DNA of 64,000 bases from CAWABB01 sp963780165 (lineage in GTDB: Bacteria; Bacteroidota; Ignavibacteria; UBA10030; UBA6906): assembly GCA_963780165.1 (NCBI GenBank), contig CAWABB010000001.1, positions 806,001-870,000 on the forward strand. The letters are read 5' to 3'. Below are positions 18,070 to 26,167 of this stretch, one piece after another. The notes under the pieces are model-generated. The model ran no database searches. It saw nothing but the letters and a program-made list of their open reading frames with translations, and had not been told where the DNA came from. The translations under genes were made by a program, and so were the position numbers. The stretch's first letter is position 1. Every line of letters begins with the position of its first letter.

Positions 18070-19089
18070 TTACATGCTGGGCAGCCGATATCCCCTTAGC
18101 ATTCGTCTGGCCTCATCCCAGAGGTGCAATCGGGCAGATTTCAGGCTGCTGAGGAGCGTGAGCGGCTTGACCTGCTGCAGCACCGGCACCTCCTTGTAAC
18201 AGCGCTCGAGGTTGTAGTTTGGGATTCGCTGCTGGACATGGTGGACATGGTGGAATCCGATATTGCCGGTGAACCACTGAAGCACTTTCGGCAGCTTGTA
18301 GAACGAGCTCCCTTCCAGCGCCGCCTTGACCGGGTCCCACGTCTCGTGGCGCTCCCAGTATGTCCCTTCGAACTGATGCTGGACGTAGAACAGCCAGAGA
18401 CCCGCCGCTCCCGCGATGAGCATCACCGGGATTTGGATTATCAGGTAGGTTGTGATTCCGATGGTAAGGGCAGCGACGGTGATGATGGCCGCCAGCGCGA
18501 TATTCGTGATGATGACGCTCTGCCGCTCCCGTTTCCTGTCGAGCTTGTGGAAATACCTGGGACCGATCATGAACATAATGATCGTTCCGAACGTGAGGAC
18601 GAAGAAGGGATTCCGGATGATGCGATAGGCGACCTGCTTCCATCTGGGAGCCGACTCGAACTCCTCGGCAGTCAGGGTCCAGATGTCGCCCACCCCCCGA
18701 CGGTCGAGATCTCCCACCGTATCGTGGTGCATAGCGTGCGAGCGGCGCCATTGTTCGAATGGCGTGAAGGTCAGGGTACCGGTGATATATCCGACGATCC
18801 TGTTTGCCCGTGGCGTGCCGAAGAATGATCCGTGGCAGCAATCGTGGAAGAGAATGAACACCCTCACGTAGAAACCCGCCGCGACCACGGATACCGCGAG
18901 GACCGACCAGTACGGCAATCCCTGCTGCACCATCACGATCATGAGAGCCCAGAGGGCGAAGTACGGAACGAGGGTGTTGACGATCTGCCAGATTGACTTC
19001 TTGAGGTCCGGTTGGGTGAACGGCTGGACGATCTTCGCGAGGTTGGCCGCTTCGGCCCGGCTCGCTGCGGGGGTGACTTCAACAGACAT
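18070..19089 (-). CDS. Membrane fatty acid desaturase
   Basis: The product has 339 residues and starts MSVEVTPAASRAEAANLAK. It has the three histidine boxes of the membrane-bound di-iron desaturase/hydroxylase family: HDCCHG at 82-87, HAMHH at 118-122 and HHVHH (GFHHVHHVQ) near 290. There are four or more hydrophobic segments between them. It would introduce a double bond into an acyl chain in the cytoplasmic membrane. It is transcribed divergently from the type III polyketide synthase operon across a 234-bp gap, so it could tailor acyl starters or products of that pathway; that link is inference from position only. Confidence 0.9.
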   Translation of the reverse strand: MSVEVTPAASRAEAANLAKIVQPFTQPDLKKSIWQIVNTLVPYFALWALMIVMVQQGLPYWSVLAVSVVAAGFYVRVFILFHDCCHGSFFGTPRANRIVGYITGTLTFTPFEQWRRSHAMHHDTVGDLDRRGVGDIWTLTAEEFESAPRWKQVAYRIIRNPFFVLTFGTIIMFMIGPRYFHKLDRKRERQSVIITNIALAAIITVAALTIGITTYLIIQIPVMLIAGAAGLWLFYVQHQFEGTYWERHETWDPVKAALEGSSFYKLPKVLQWFTGNIGFHHVHHVQQRIPNYNLERCYKEVPVLQQVKPLTLLSSLKSARLHLWDEARRMLRGYRLPSM

Positions 19090-19323
19090 CAATAGCTTCC
19101 TGTATTGCGGGGGATGGCAGAAAGAACAGATACATGTGTGCATAAGATGCCGAATCTGGCGGCCTTAGTCAAGGATAGTCTACGATTGTACCCAACGGCC
19201 GCACCCAGGCCTTCATTAGAGGAGTATTGTATCGGAGGAGAACCTTTCGCATATCCTAAGCATACTATCGGGGGGAACCTTTCCACCCAGCCAATGTTCA
19301 ACATGAAAACGCCGGGAGTGTTG

Positions 19324-20412
19324 ATGCCGCGTCTGATCGATATTGTCACCGCCGTACCGCCGTACCGCGTCTCACAGGAGCGGGCAACCGCTGAGCTGAA
19401 GCAACGCATGGGCACCAGCCCGGCTGTTAGCCGCATGATCGACATGGCCGCCGCACGGTCCGGCATCACAACCCGGCGCTTTGTCGTGCCCGATGCAGAA
19501 CCTGACGTCCAGGAACGGTTTTATGCGCGTACGCTGGATGGACCGCATCCGGACACGGCCCGCAGAATGGCCCTCTATCGTACGTGGTCCTCACGGCTGG
19601 CCGTCGAGGCAACGTCAACGGTTCTGGAGAGGACACGGACCTCCCCCGCTTCCATCGATCGTCTCATCACCGTTTCCTGCACCGGGTTCTCCGCCCCGAA
19701 TTTCGATTATGATATCATCTCCCGGCTTGGCCTGCCTCCCTCGGTCAAGCGGACGCATATCGGGTTCATGGGCTGCGCTGCCTCGCTCGTGGGATTCACC
19801 TCGGTCCTCGAAGCATGCCAGGCCCCCCAGCCGCGACGGGTGCTTCTGGTCTCGGTTGAGCTCTGCAGCCTCCACCTGCAGCTGGAACCCACCCGCGACA
19901 ACATCCTCTCCAATATGATTTTCGCGGACGGCTGCGCGGCCAGTCTCTTCTCGTCCGGGACAGAATCCCCGGGAGGGATCCGTCTCGTACATACCGACTC
20001 GATGCTGTTCGCGGACACGCGGGAGCTCATGGGGTGGGATATCGGGAATTTCGGATTCGAGATGAGGCTCTCCGCAGACCTCCCCCGTTTGATCACCGAA
20101 CATGCCGTTCCCACGGTTCGAGACATCCTTCAGGCACGGGGCTTGACTCCCGAGAAGATCCGCCACTGGGTGCTGCATCCGGGAGGACGCGCAATCCTCG
20201 ATGCGCTGGAGACCGGGCTGGGCCTCACAGAGGAACAGATGGCGCCGTCCCGAGCCGTCTTGAACTGCTACGGGAATATGTCATCGGCGTCGATCCTGTT
20301 TGTCATGAAAGAAATGCTCGACAAGAGCTCCATAGCATCCGGCGATCTGATCTGCGCGATAGGATTCGGGCCCGGCCTGACGATGGAAGTCGCCCTGTTC
20401 GAAGGCGTATGA
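19324..20412 (+). CDS. Type III polyketide synthase
   Basis: This chalcone/stilbene-synthase-family enzyme has 362 residues. The catalytic triad is complete: Cys119 (TVSCTGFSAP), His285 (WVLHPGGRA), Asn318 (CYGNMSS), and the C-terminal GFGPGLTME loop is present. I chose the ATG at 19324 because GGGAG stands five bases upstream and the protein then begins as the family does (MPRLIDIVTAVPPY); earlier in-frame ATGs exist. Such enzymes extend an acyl-CoA with malonyl-CoA and cyclise it to resorcinols, pyrones or phloroglucinols. The last codons overlap the methyltransferase start as ATGA. The operon order PKS, methyltransferase, flavoprotein matches the srsABC phenolic-lipid type described in Streptomyces griseus. 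Confidence 0.93.
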   Translation: MPRLIDIVTAVPPYRVSQERATAELKQRMGTSPAVSRMIDMAAARSGITTRRFVVPDAEPDVQERFYARTLDGPHPDTARRMALYRTWSSRLAVEATSTVLERTRTSPASIDRLITVSCTGFSAPNFDYDIISRLGLPPSVKRTHIGFMGCAASLVGFTSVLEACQAPQPRRVLLVSVELCSLHLQLEPTRDNILSNMIFADGCAASLFSSGTESPGGIRLVHTDSMLFADTRELMGWDIGNFGFEMRLSADLPRLITEHAVPTVRDILQARGLTPEKIRHWVLHPGGRAILDALETGLGLTEEQMAPSRAVLNCYGNMSSASILFVMKEMLDKSSIASGDLICAIGFGPGLTMEVALFEGV

Positions 20413-21314
20413 TGCGCGAGCGTCAGAGCGACCTGGCCGAGTTGATGGATGACCCGGGCGTCTCCGGCGAGGAGCTCGAGCGCGCACTGCGAGAGCTGGA
20501 GATCATCAACCGATGGCTCGGGGGGTACCGGACGACACGGATCGGTATGGGTCGCTTGACGCGGAGGCTTTCTGCCGACACGCCCATTACGGTCCTCGAC
20601 ATCGGAGCCGGCGGCACGGACCTCCACGCCATACTTCGCCCGTCGGGTCGACGGTTCGAGGTTACCGCACTCGACATCAACCCGCGCGTGCGCGAATTCG
20701 CAGCCCGGCACGGTCATGGATCCGAGGTGGTGACGGGATCCGCGCACGCTCTCCCCTATCCCGACCGATCCTTCGATATCGTTCACGCATCGCTGTTCCT
20801 CCACCATTGCACCGACTTCGAGGCGATCCAGCTTCTGCAGCAGGCGGCCAGGATCGCGCGCGTGGGGGTGGTCATCAACGACCTGCATCGGCACGCATTC
20901 GCCCTTGCCGGCATCACGGCACTGACAGCACTCCTTTCGCGAAGTCCGATCGTCAGGTACGATGCTCGGGTCTCTGTCCGCAGGGCCTTCACGCGCGGGG
21001 ATCTCGACACCATTCTCGGCCGCGCCGGCATCGGCGACGCGAACCTCTCATGGCACTGGGCTTTCCGCTGGTGCCTGTGGTTTCCCGCGGGAGGCAGGGT
21101 GCGGGACGGGGAACGGGACGAGGGACAGGATAGCCGGCGGAATACAGGGCTGGACGAGGGACAGGATAGCCGGCGGAATACAGGGCGAGATGAAGGACAG
21201 GATGGTCGGCGGAATACAGGGCGGGATGAAGGACAGGATGGTCGGCGGAATACAGGGCGGGACGAACGACAGGACGGTCGGGGGAAAACAGGGCGGGATC
21301 TGGAGGCGGAATGA
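20409..21314 (+). CDS. Class I SAM-dependent methyltransferase with a 12-residue repeat tail
   Basis: Motif I VLDIGAGGTD (residues 63-72), an acidic motif II (ALDIN), PYPDRSFDIVHASLFLHH and a C-terminal fold region give a complete Rossmann methyltransferase of about 235 residues. The start overlaps the PKS stop (ATGA), which suggests coupled translation. After WFPAGG the protein carries five tandem 12-residue repeats RDEGQDxRRNTG, highly charged and probably disordered, and then stops in an ATGA overlap with the flavoprotein gene. By context it would methylate the polyketide ring or a hydroxyl. The repeat tail is unusual for the family and may vary in length. Confidence 0.88.
   Translation: MMRERQSDLAELMDDPGVSGEELERALRELEIINRWLGGYRTTRIGMGRLTRRLSADTPITVLDIGAGGTDLHAILRPSGRRFEVTALDINPRVREFAARHGHGSEVVTGSAHALPYPDRSFDIVHASLFLHHCTDFEAIQLLQQAARIARVGVVINDLHRHAFALAGITALTALLSRSPIVRYDARVSVRRAFTRGDLDTILGRAGIGDANLSWHWAFRWCLWFPAGGRVRDGERDEGQDSRRNTGLDEGQDSRRNTGRDEGQDGRRNTGRDEGQDGRRNTGRDERQDGRGKTGRDLEAE
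21114..21293 (+). repeat. 36-bp minisatellite coding 12-residue repeats
   Basis: There are five tandem units of 36 bases, each coding RDEGQDxRRNTG with only a few substitutions. The unit length is a multiple of three, so copy-number change keeps the frame. Confidence 0.9.
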
Positions 21315-22486
21315 CTGACCGGTTCGATGTGGTGGTTGCGGGCGGAGGTCCCGCAGGATCCGTCGCAGCGCGGAGCCTCGCCGCAGCCGGCTACTCTGTG
21401 GCGCTGCTCGAGAAGCAGCCATTTCCGCGCGAGACGCTCTGCGGCGAGTTTCTGTCGACCGAAGTGGCTCAGACGATTTCAGACATGGGGCTGGAACGCG
21501 CCTTCCAGGCGCTCCACCCGAATCCCCTGAAGACGTTCACACTCCTCCCGGATCGGAGCAGACCGATAAGTTCGTCGCTCGGATTCACCGCGTACGGCGT
21601 GAAGCGCGGGGCGTTCGATGCGATGCTTCTCGAGGCAGCCGGGAGGGCCGGTGTAACGATTATTCAGCCGGCGGAGGTGACCGGCATCGAACGGGATCAG
21701 CAGGAATTTGTGGTCGCGTGCAAGTACCATCGCGAAGAACGCAAGTGCCGCTCCCGGTGGGTCATAGGCGCGTACGGAAAAAGCTCGCCCCTGGACAAAC
21801 GGCTGGGCCGTTCATTCGCCGGGACGCGAACAGGCTATACCGGGTTCAAGTACCACATCCCCGCAGGGATGATAGAGCATCTTGGGAACGATGAGATCGC
21901 GATCGCTCTCGGCCCGCGGATGTATTGCGGGATCTCCCGTGTCGGCGGGGAGACCGTAACTCTCTGTGCCCTTGAGCGAAGGGAGAAAGGAGACGTTTCA
22001 TCGCGCGAGAGACTGGCGGCGCTGGCCCGTGCGAATCCTTCATTTGCGAGACTTGTGACTCCTGACGTTCTGAACCACCTCGCCAACCTGTCTCCCTACG
22101 GCACCGGCAACCTCTTCTTTGGAACCCGCGACGTGGTGGTGAACGGCGTGCTCATGGCAGGTGATTCGGCGGGGTTGATCGCCCCGCTCGCGGGAGACGG
22201 CATCGGCATTGCCATGCAGCAGGGGCGGCTGATCGGAAGGCTCTTCGCCGAAGTGCATCCCCGGCCTGAAGCGCGGGAGAGTTTCTACGAGACATACCGC
22301 CGCCAGTCCGCCGCGCTTTTTGCGCACAGGAAAAGGATCGCGCTGCTCTGTCAACGCATCGCGCTGTCAGAGGCCATGCGCCTGGCGGTGACTCCTGTCC
22401 TGGCTTTGGCGCCGGGACTGCTCAAGGCGGCCGTCCGCGAGACTCGCGGGAGAGTGGAGCATCAACACATTCTGGAGTTCACATGA
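21311..22486 (+). CDS. FAD-dependent oxidoreductase, geranylgeranyl-reductase/PHBH-like
   Basis: The product has 391 residues. The N-terminal dinucleotide motif is VVVAGGGPAGSVAARSLA, with the family's PRETLCGEF segment after it and GDSAGLIAPLAGDGIGIAM as the second FAD motif. This is the flavoprotein monooxygenase/geranylgeranyl reductase superfamily. In type III PKS operons such flavoproteins hydroxylate the ring on the way to quinones, but reduction of an unsaturated chain is also possible. It overlaps its neighbours by ATGA on both sides, so it is part of one tightly coupled operon. Confidence 0.9.
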   Translation: MTDRFDVVVAGGGPAGSVAARSLAAAGYSVALLEKQPFPRETLCGEFLSTEVAQTISDMGLERAFQALHPNPLKTFTLLPDRSRPISSSLGFTAYGVKRGAFDAMLLEAAGRAGVTIIQPAEVTGIERDQQEFVVACKYHREERKCRSRWVIGAYGKSSPLDKRLGRSFAGTRTGYTGFKYHIPAGMIEHLGNDEIAIALGPRMYCGISRVGGETVTLCALERREKGDVSSRERLAALARANPSFARLVTPDVLNHLANLSPYGTGNLFFGTRDVVVNGVLMAGDSAGLIAPLAGDGIGIAMQQGRLIGRLFAEVHPRPEARESFYETYRRQSAALFAHRKRIALLCQRIALSEAMRLAVTPVLALAPGLLKAAVRETRGRVEHQHILEFT

Positions 22487-22866
22487 CTCGACCGTTCGGG
22501 TTTCTGCTCGTTCTCGCCGTTTGGCTTGCGGGTTGCGTCGGCTCGGAGAAGTATCCGCAATTACCCGCAGACGTCAACGCCGAGACTGTGCCGAAGCAAA
22601 CCGTCACAATGACGGCGGAACGGTACACATTCTCGCCCGAAGAGGTGCATGTGAAGGCGGGTACCCTCGTCACGCTGGAAGTCACAGCCCTGGACGGAAC
22701 GCACGGGATTTCAGTCCCGGATTACGGGATCGACGTCTCCCTTCCGGAGAAGCACCCGGTCGCGGTCCGGTTCTACGCATCCGCGAAGGGCGAGCACAGC
22801 TTCTCCTGTTCTCATCTCTGCGGGATCGGCCACTTCTGGATGGGCGGGAAGATCATCGTAGAGTGA
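22483..22866 (+). CDS. CuA-type cupredoxin lipoprotein (cytochrome oxidase subunit II-like, no membrane hairpin)
   Basis: The product has 127 residues. The signal MTRPFGFLLVLAVWLAGC has lipobox LAGC with Cys18. The domain is the soluble half of cytochrome c oxidase subunit II and keeps the CuA ligands: His74 (GTHGISV), Cys109, Cys113, His117 and Met120 in CSHLCGIGHFWM. The two transmembrane helices of a real subunit II are absent. It would sit outside the cytoplasmic membrane as an electron carrier. Its start overlaps the flavoprotein stop (ATGA), so it belongs to the polyketide operon, where it could pass electrons for oxidation of the product. This last point is inference. Confidence 0.88.
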   Translation: MTRPFGFLLVLAVWLAGCVGSEKYPQLPADVNAETVPKQTVTMTAERYTFSPEEVHVKAGTLVTLEVTALDGTHGISVPDYGIDVSLPEKHPVAVRFYASAKGEHSFSCSHLCGIGHFWMGGKIIVE

Positions 22867-22934
22867 GGAGACCGTGGCGCGGTCAATCCGCTTCCTGCGC
22901 CCGCGTCGATAAGTAGGACGTACGTCAGCCGCAA

Positions 22935-22974
22935 AGCGATAAGGCCCGGCAGTCACTCGCCGGGCCTTATCGCT
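22935..22974. terminator. Strong bidirectional terminator hairpin
   Basis: A perfect 16-bp stem (22935-22950 with 22959-22974) closes an 8-base loop between the plus-strand polyketide operon and the minus-strand beta-helix gene. Its symmetric position between converging genes fits a shared terminator. Confidence 0.85.
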
Positions 22975-23004
22975 GAACTCGGAACGCTGATCGTCGCCTG
23001 GAAG

Positions 23005-24528
23005 TTAGCGCAACAAAACCAACTTGTGTGCCTGAACATAGTCACCGGCGGTGAGGCGATACAGGTAGACCCCGCTGGCAAGCTTGGAGGCATTGAAGTA
23101 CACTTCGTGGTATCCTGCCTCCATCTCCCCTTCCACCAGCGTGGCCACCGGCTGTCCGAGAGTATTGTAGATTGCCAACACCACATGTGCGCGCCCTGGC
23201 AATCCGTACCCGATCGTCGTGCTCGGATTGAACGGATTCGGGTAGTTCTGGTGGAGCACGAACTCCAGCGGCATACCCTCGCTCCTATCGCCGACGTCCG
23301 TCGTCGGGTGGTCAAACTCGTCCGCGCCGATATCAGGGGCGACATCACCCGGTCGCGGCCGTGGGCTGCCATCAAAATCTTCCTCAATGCCTGCAATCGG
23401 TATGGCCGCGTCCGACAGCGGGGAAATCACGAAGGCGATATGCAAATCGTCGGGGCCGACAAACGACGGCATGACGCTGACGCTGTGGAGTTCCCTTCCA
23501 GCCAGTTGCGCAGCTTCGACGGTCTTGTAACGCGCGCTTCCGTACAACGTGGCAAAGCTGCTGTCGTACGAGCCGACATACAGGCCATTGTTGTCGGAAA
23601 CCTTCCCCGCATCAGTCCCCGTCCAGAATGCCGCCGCGACATTGGCTTCTTCCTGACGCACGTTCACCAGGATATTGTTCCGTGCGGTGGCCGCCGCCGT
23701 GCTACCGTAGAAAGCAAGGGCTGCGCTGCCAACCGATGCGGAAAGGCTTCCTGACTGCGCCAGGTAGACCGAGTTGTAATCAACCCGCAGGGAATCCTGT
23801 TGCCATGCTCCGATGCCGTTCAGGTCGATATCCGTACCGTTAATGTTGCGGACCCCAAGGACCATGTTGTTGTAGACCCAGACGTTGCGCCCGCGCTCAG
23901 CCTGGACACCGGATAGGAGTATTCCGTCAACATACGTCATTGCCAGTGTCGCGCAGACATTCCGAACGAGGTTGTTCCGAACGATGAGGTCCTTGCAGTT
24001 GTACCCATTGATTCCGACTGCGACGTTCCACTGCCCGGCGCCGGCAGCGTATCCGTAGCGAATGTTTTCCACATGATTTCGGTCGATGACAGTGCCGTCG
24101 GCGTATTCGACCTGTATGCCTCTGGAAATCACGCTGTCAGCCGGAGAGCCGACATGATTCCCGCTTACGAGATGGCCAGTCGCGCGATAGAGCTGGCTCC
24201 CCCCGACTGTCAGTCCCATGTATCCCGAGGAAACATGTACGCCCGTTACGAGGCAGCTGTCCGGGGCACCGAGGTCGTCCGCATAGAGCGCGACGACGAA
24301 CGACTTGCGGTTGTCGTCCGAATAGGCCTTGAGATTCCGAACGACTACGTGATCGCTGTTCCCCTGGATGTCGATCGCATCGCTATAAGGCGCCGCCGCA
24401 TTGTACCCACAGTGGACGGTCAGGCTCGTCCTTGCGCGTTGGTCCCCGAATGGAGTGACACCATCAATCGTCAGATAACTCACGTCGTCGAACCAGAGCA
24501 CTCCTTCCCCACTGCCCTGGATGGTCAC
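23005..24528 (-). CDS. Right-handed beta-helix protein with T9SS CTD, C-terminal part of a frameshifted gene
   Basis: Repeated short strands (HVVVRNLKAYSDDNRK, LVSGNHVGSPADSVIS, LIVRNNLVRNVCATL, VWVYNNMVLGV) show a pectate-lyase-like parallel beta-helix. A CTD follows (HQNYPNPFNPSTTI to AHKLVLLR, no palindromic insert). The fragment starts at a GTG inside the fold and has no signal peptide. Reading the same frame further upstream gives RQTFFLQGPISGSGPDSRI, which joins the N-terminal half encoded at 24464-24943. It is one secreted protein split by a single shift at about 24605-24620. The catalytic function is unknown. Confidence 0.8.
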   Translation of the reverse strand: MTIQGSGEGVLWFDDVSYLTIDGVTPFGDQRARTSLTVHCGYNAAAPYSDAIDIQGNSDHVVVRNLKAYSDDNRKSFVVALYADDLGAPDSCLVTGVHVSSGYMGLTVGGSQLYRATGHLVSGNHVGSPADSVISRGIQVEYADGTVIDRNHVENIRYGYAAGAGQWNVAVGINGYNCKDLIVRNNLVRNVCATLAMTYVDGILLSGVQAERGRNVWVYNNMVLGVRNINGTDIDLNGIGAWQQDSLRVDYNSVYLAQSGSLSASVGSAALAFYGSTAAATARNNILVNVRQEEANVAAAFWTGTDAGKVSDNNGLYVGSYDSSFATLYGSARYKTVEAAQLAGRELHSVSVMPSFVGPDDLHIAFVISPLSDAAIPIAGIEEDFDGSPRPRPGDVAPDIGADEFDHPTTDVGDRSEGMPLEFVLHQNYPNPFNPSTTIGYGLPGRAHVVLAIYNTLGQPVATLVEGEMEAGYHEVYFNASKLASGVYLYRLTAGDYVQAHKLVLLR

Positions 24529-24943
24529 ATGGACGTTGTCGGCCGGCCGGATCGTAATGCGGCTGTCGGGACCGGACCCGGAGATGGGACCTTGAAGGAA
24601 GAACGTTTGCCTTGTCGGGAATCGGCACTTCGTAAAGCGTGTCCGTGAGGAGAAGTGTCACGGGTCCGAGAATGCCGTCCACGCTCAGTCGGCTGAAAGC
24701 TGAGTCGATTGTCTCGAACGTGCCTCCCGCGCCGATCGTGTATGTGCCTGCGGGCAGGGGATTGACGGTCGCGGACTTGAATGACGCCGGAATTGCATGA
24801 ACGGCGGATCGTGCCATCCGTCCAGCATGGCCCCCTTGACCGATGGAACGCGCAGATTCCCCCTGGGAGCGAGCTGGCGAGCTTCCCAGCAGGCACAGGG
24901 TGATGACCGCCGCGATGACGCTGATGCCGGTGCAAAGTTTCAT
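24464..24943 (-). CDS. N-terminal part (signal peptide) of the frameshifted beta-helix protein
   Basis: It starts MKLCTGISVIAAVITLCLLG with a clear signal peptide, then TYTIGAGGTFETIDSAFSRL and TLLLTDTLYEV, typical of the first turns of T9SS-exported beta-helix proteins. After PIPDKANVL the frame runs into Arg-rich nonsense while the true continuation lies in the frame of 23005-24528. Its ATG overlaps the stop of the receiver gene (ATGA). Confidence 0.75.
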   Translation of the reverse strand: MKLCTGISVIAAVITLCLLGSSPARSQGESARSIGQGGHAGRMARSAVHAIPASFKSATVNPLPAGTYTIGAGGTFETIDSAFSRLSVDGILGPVTLLLTDTLYEVPIPDKANVLPSRSHLRVRSRQPHYDPAGRQRPCDHPGQWGRSALVRRRELSDD

Positions 24944-25311
24944 GATGTGCCTCGCGTTGGGTGTGATGAAAGAATGGTGAGCAACTCTGTCAGATCTTCT
25001 TTGAGGACAAAGCCAACCGTGCCGGCACCCTTCGCGGCTTCGCGGTATGCCGGCTCGTCGTAGTTGGTAAGAATAACGATCCTTGCATGAGGGTCAGCGC
25101 GGAGGATCGCTCTCGAGCCTGTCAGACCGTCCACCGGCTCCATCGCGATATCCATGAGCACCCAGTCAGGATGGACCTCTCCATACAGCTTTGCGGCGGC
25201 TCCGCCATCACCCGCTTCATAAATCGTATGGTGGTTGGGAATCCTGGAGAGTATATAACGGGAGACTGAATCTCGGAATCTCTGACTATCGTCGACGATC
25301 AGAAACGTCAT
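24940..25311 (-). CDS. Single-domain response regulator
   Basis: The product has 123 residues, a lone receiver domain: MTFLIVDDSQRFRDS, phospho-acceptor Asp54 (VLMDIAM), Thr/Ser in IVILTNYD, and Lys in FVLKEDL. There is no output domain. The start codon has no clear ribosome site. The stop overlaps the start of the beta-helix gene (ATGA), an odd coupling of a phosphorelay protein with a secreted protein. Four direct repeats stand 70-140 bases upstream. It could be a phosphate sink or partner of the kinase at 26168-29383. Confidence 0.85.
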   Translation of the reverse strand: MTFLIVDDSQRFRDSVSRYILSRIPNHHTIYEAGDGGAAAKLYGEVHPDWVLMDIAMEPVDGLTGSRAILRADPHARIVILTNYDEPAYREAAKGAGTVGFVLKEDLTELLTILSSHPTRGTS

Positions 25312-25379
25312 CGGGGGACCCCATGAACGGGTGGTGGCGCACAGTATAGGGAGCCGAAGGGCAAGACGACAGGCGGGGA

Positions 25380-25453
25380 ACTACTCAAAGAGGGGGCGGG
25401 AACTACTCAAACGGGGGCAGACACTACTCAAAGGGGTGCAGACACTATTCAAA
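25380..25453. promoter_or_regulatory. Four direct repeats ACTAYTCAAA at 21-22 bp spacing
   Basis: Copies at 25380-25389, 25402-25411, 25423-25432 (ACTACTCAAA) and 25444-25453 (ACTATTCAAA) are spaced by 22, 21 and 21 bases, about two helical turns. They stand upstream of the single-domain regulator gene and after the LuxR-type regulator gene. A cooperative regulator site is a good guess. Confidence 0.6.
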
Positions 25454-25504
25454 CGCGGGACCGACGCAATTCATGGAGGCCGCTCGAGGCGGCATCGGGG
25501 GGGC

Positions 25505-26158
25505 TCACAAGAGGTGCTTGTTCTCCAGGGCAAACTGGAGCAGCGCATGGTACCCTTTGAGCCCCAGCTTCTGGCTCATTCGCGCCCGGTGGTTCTCGAC
25601 TGTCCGAATGCTGACGAAAAGCCTTTCGCCGATCTCTTTACTGGTCCTGTTCTCGGCGACCAGTCTCAGCACAGCCAGCTCGGCGGGTGTCAGCCGTTCC
25701 CGAAGGGTGAGGGAGTCGGGGCGATGCGAGACCCGCCCGCTCTGCTCCTGCAACAGGTGTGACATGGACGGGCTGGCGTAGTACTCCCCCGCCCGGACCG
25801 CATTCAGGCAGGCCATGAGCTCCGCTGTGACGCCGTCCTTCACGATGTATCCGCGCACGCCCAGATCGAACGCAGCGCTGAACATCCTTGCGTCCTTGTA
25901 CATCGTCAGCATGACAAGCTCCGTCAGGATCCCTTCTTTATGTGCCCGCCGGGCGACTTCGAGGCCATCCATGACCGGCATCGAGATGTCCAGGACGGCA
26001 ACGTCCGGGTGCAGGTCGTGAACGAGGCGCAATGCCTCGGCGCCGTCGCCACACTGGCCGACGACTTGAAATGTCCGGTCGCGCTCGATCGTTCGCACCA
26101 GTCCCTCCCGGAATATCGGATGGTCATCCGCGATCAGCACGCGTGTCGGTCCCTCCAT
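25505..26158 (-). CDS. NarL/FixJ-type response regulator
   Basis: The product has 217 residues: a receiver with MEGPTRVLIADDHPIFREGL and Asp57 (AVLDISM), and a LuxR-type HTH at about 150-212 (LTPAELAVLRLVAENRTSKEIGERL). GAGAGG stands before the ATG and overlaps the stop region of the upstream kinase gene 10 bases away, so kinase and regulator form an operon. It should bind DNA when phosphorylated by that kinase. The nearby ACTAYTCAAA repeats are a candidate target. Confidence 0.92.
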   Translation of the reverse strand: MEGPTRVLIADDHPIFREGLVRTIERDRTFQVVGQCGDGAEALRLVHDLHPDVAVLDISMPVMDGLEVARRAHKEGILTELVMLTMYKDARMFSAAFDLGVRGYIVKDGVTAELMACLNAVRAGEYYASPSMSHLLQEQSGRVSHRPDSLTLRERLTPAELAVLRLVAENRTSKEIGERLFVSIRTVENHRARMSQKLGLKGYHALLQFALENKHLL

Positions 26159-26167
26159 GGTTTCCTC

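Noticed and set aside
21114..21293. CRISPR-like array
   Set aside because: The units are contiguous without unique spacers and are read in frame; it is a coding minisatellite.
25374..25462. CRISPR-like array
   Set aside because: The repeat is 10 bases with short non-unique spacers, more like regulator sites.
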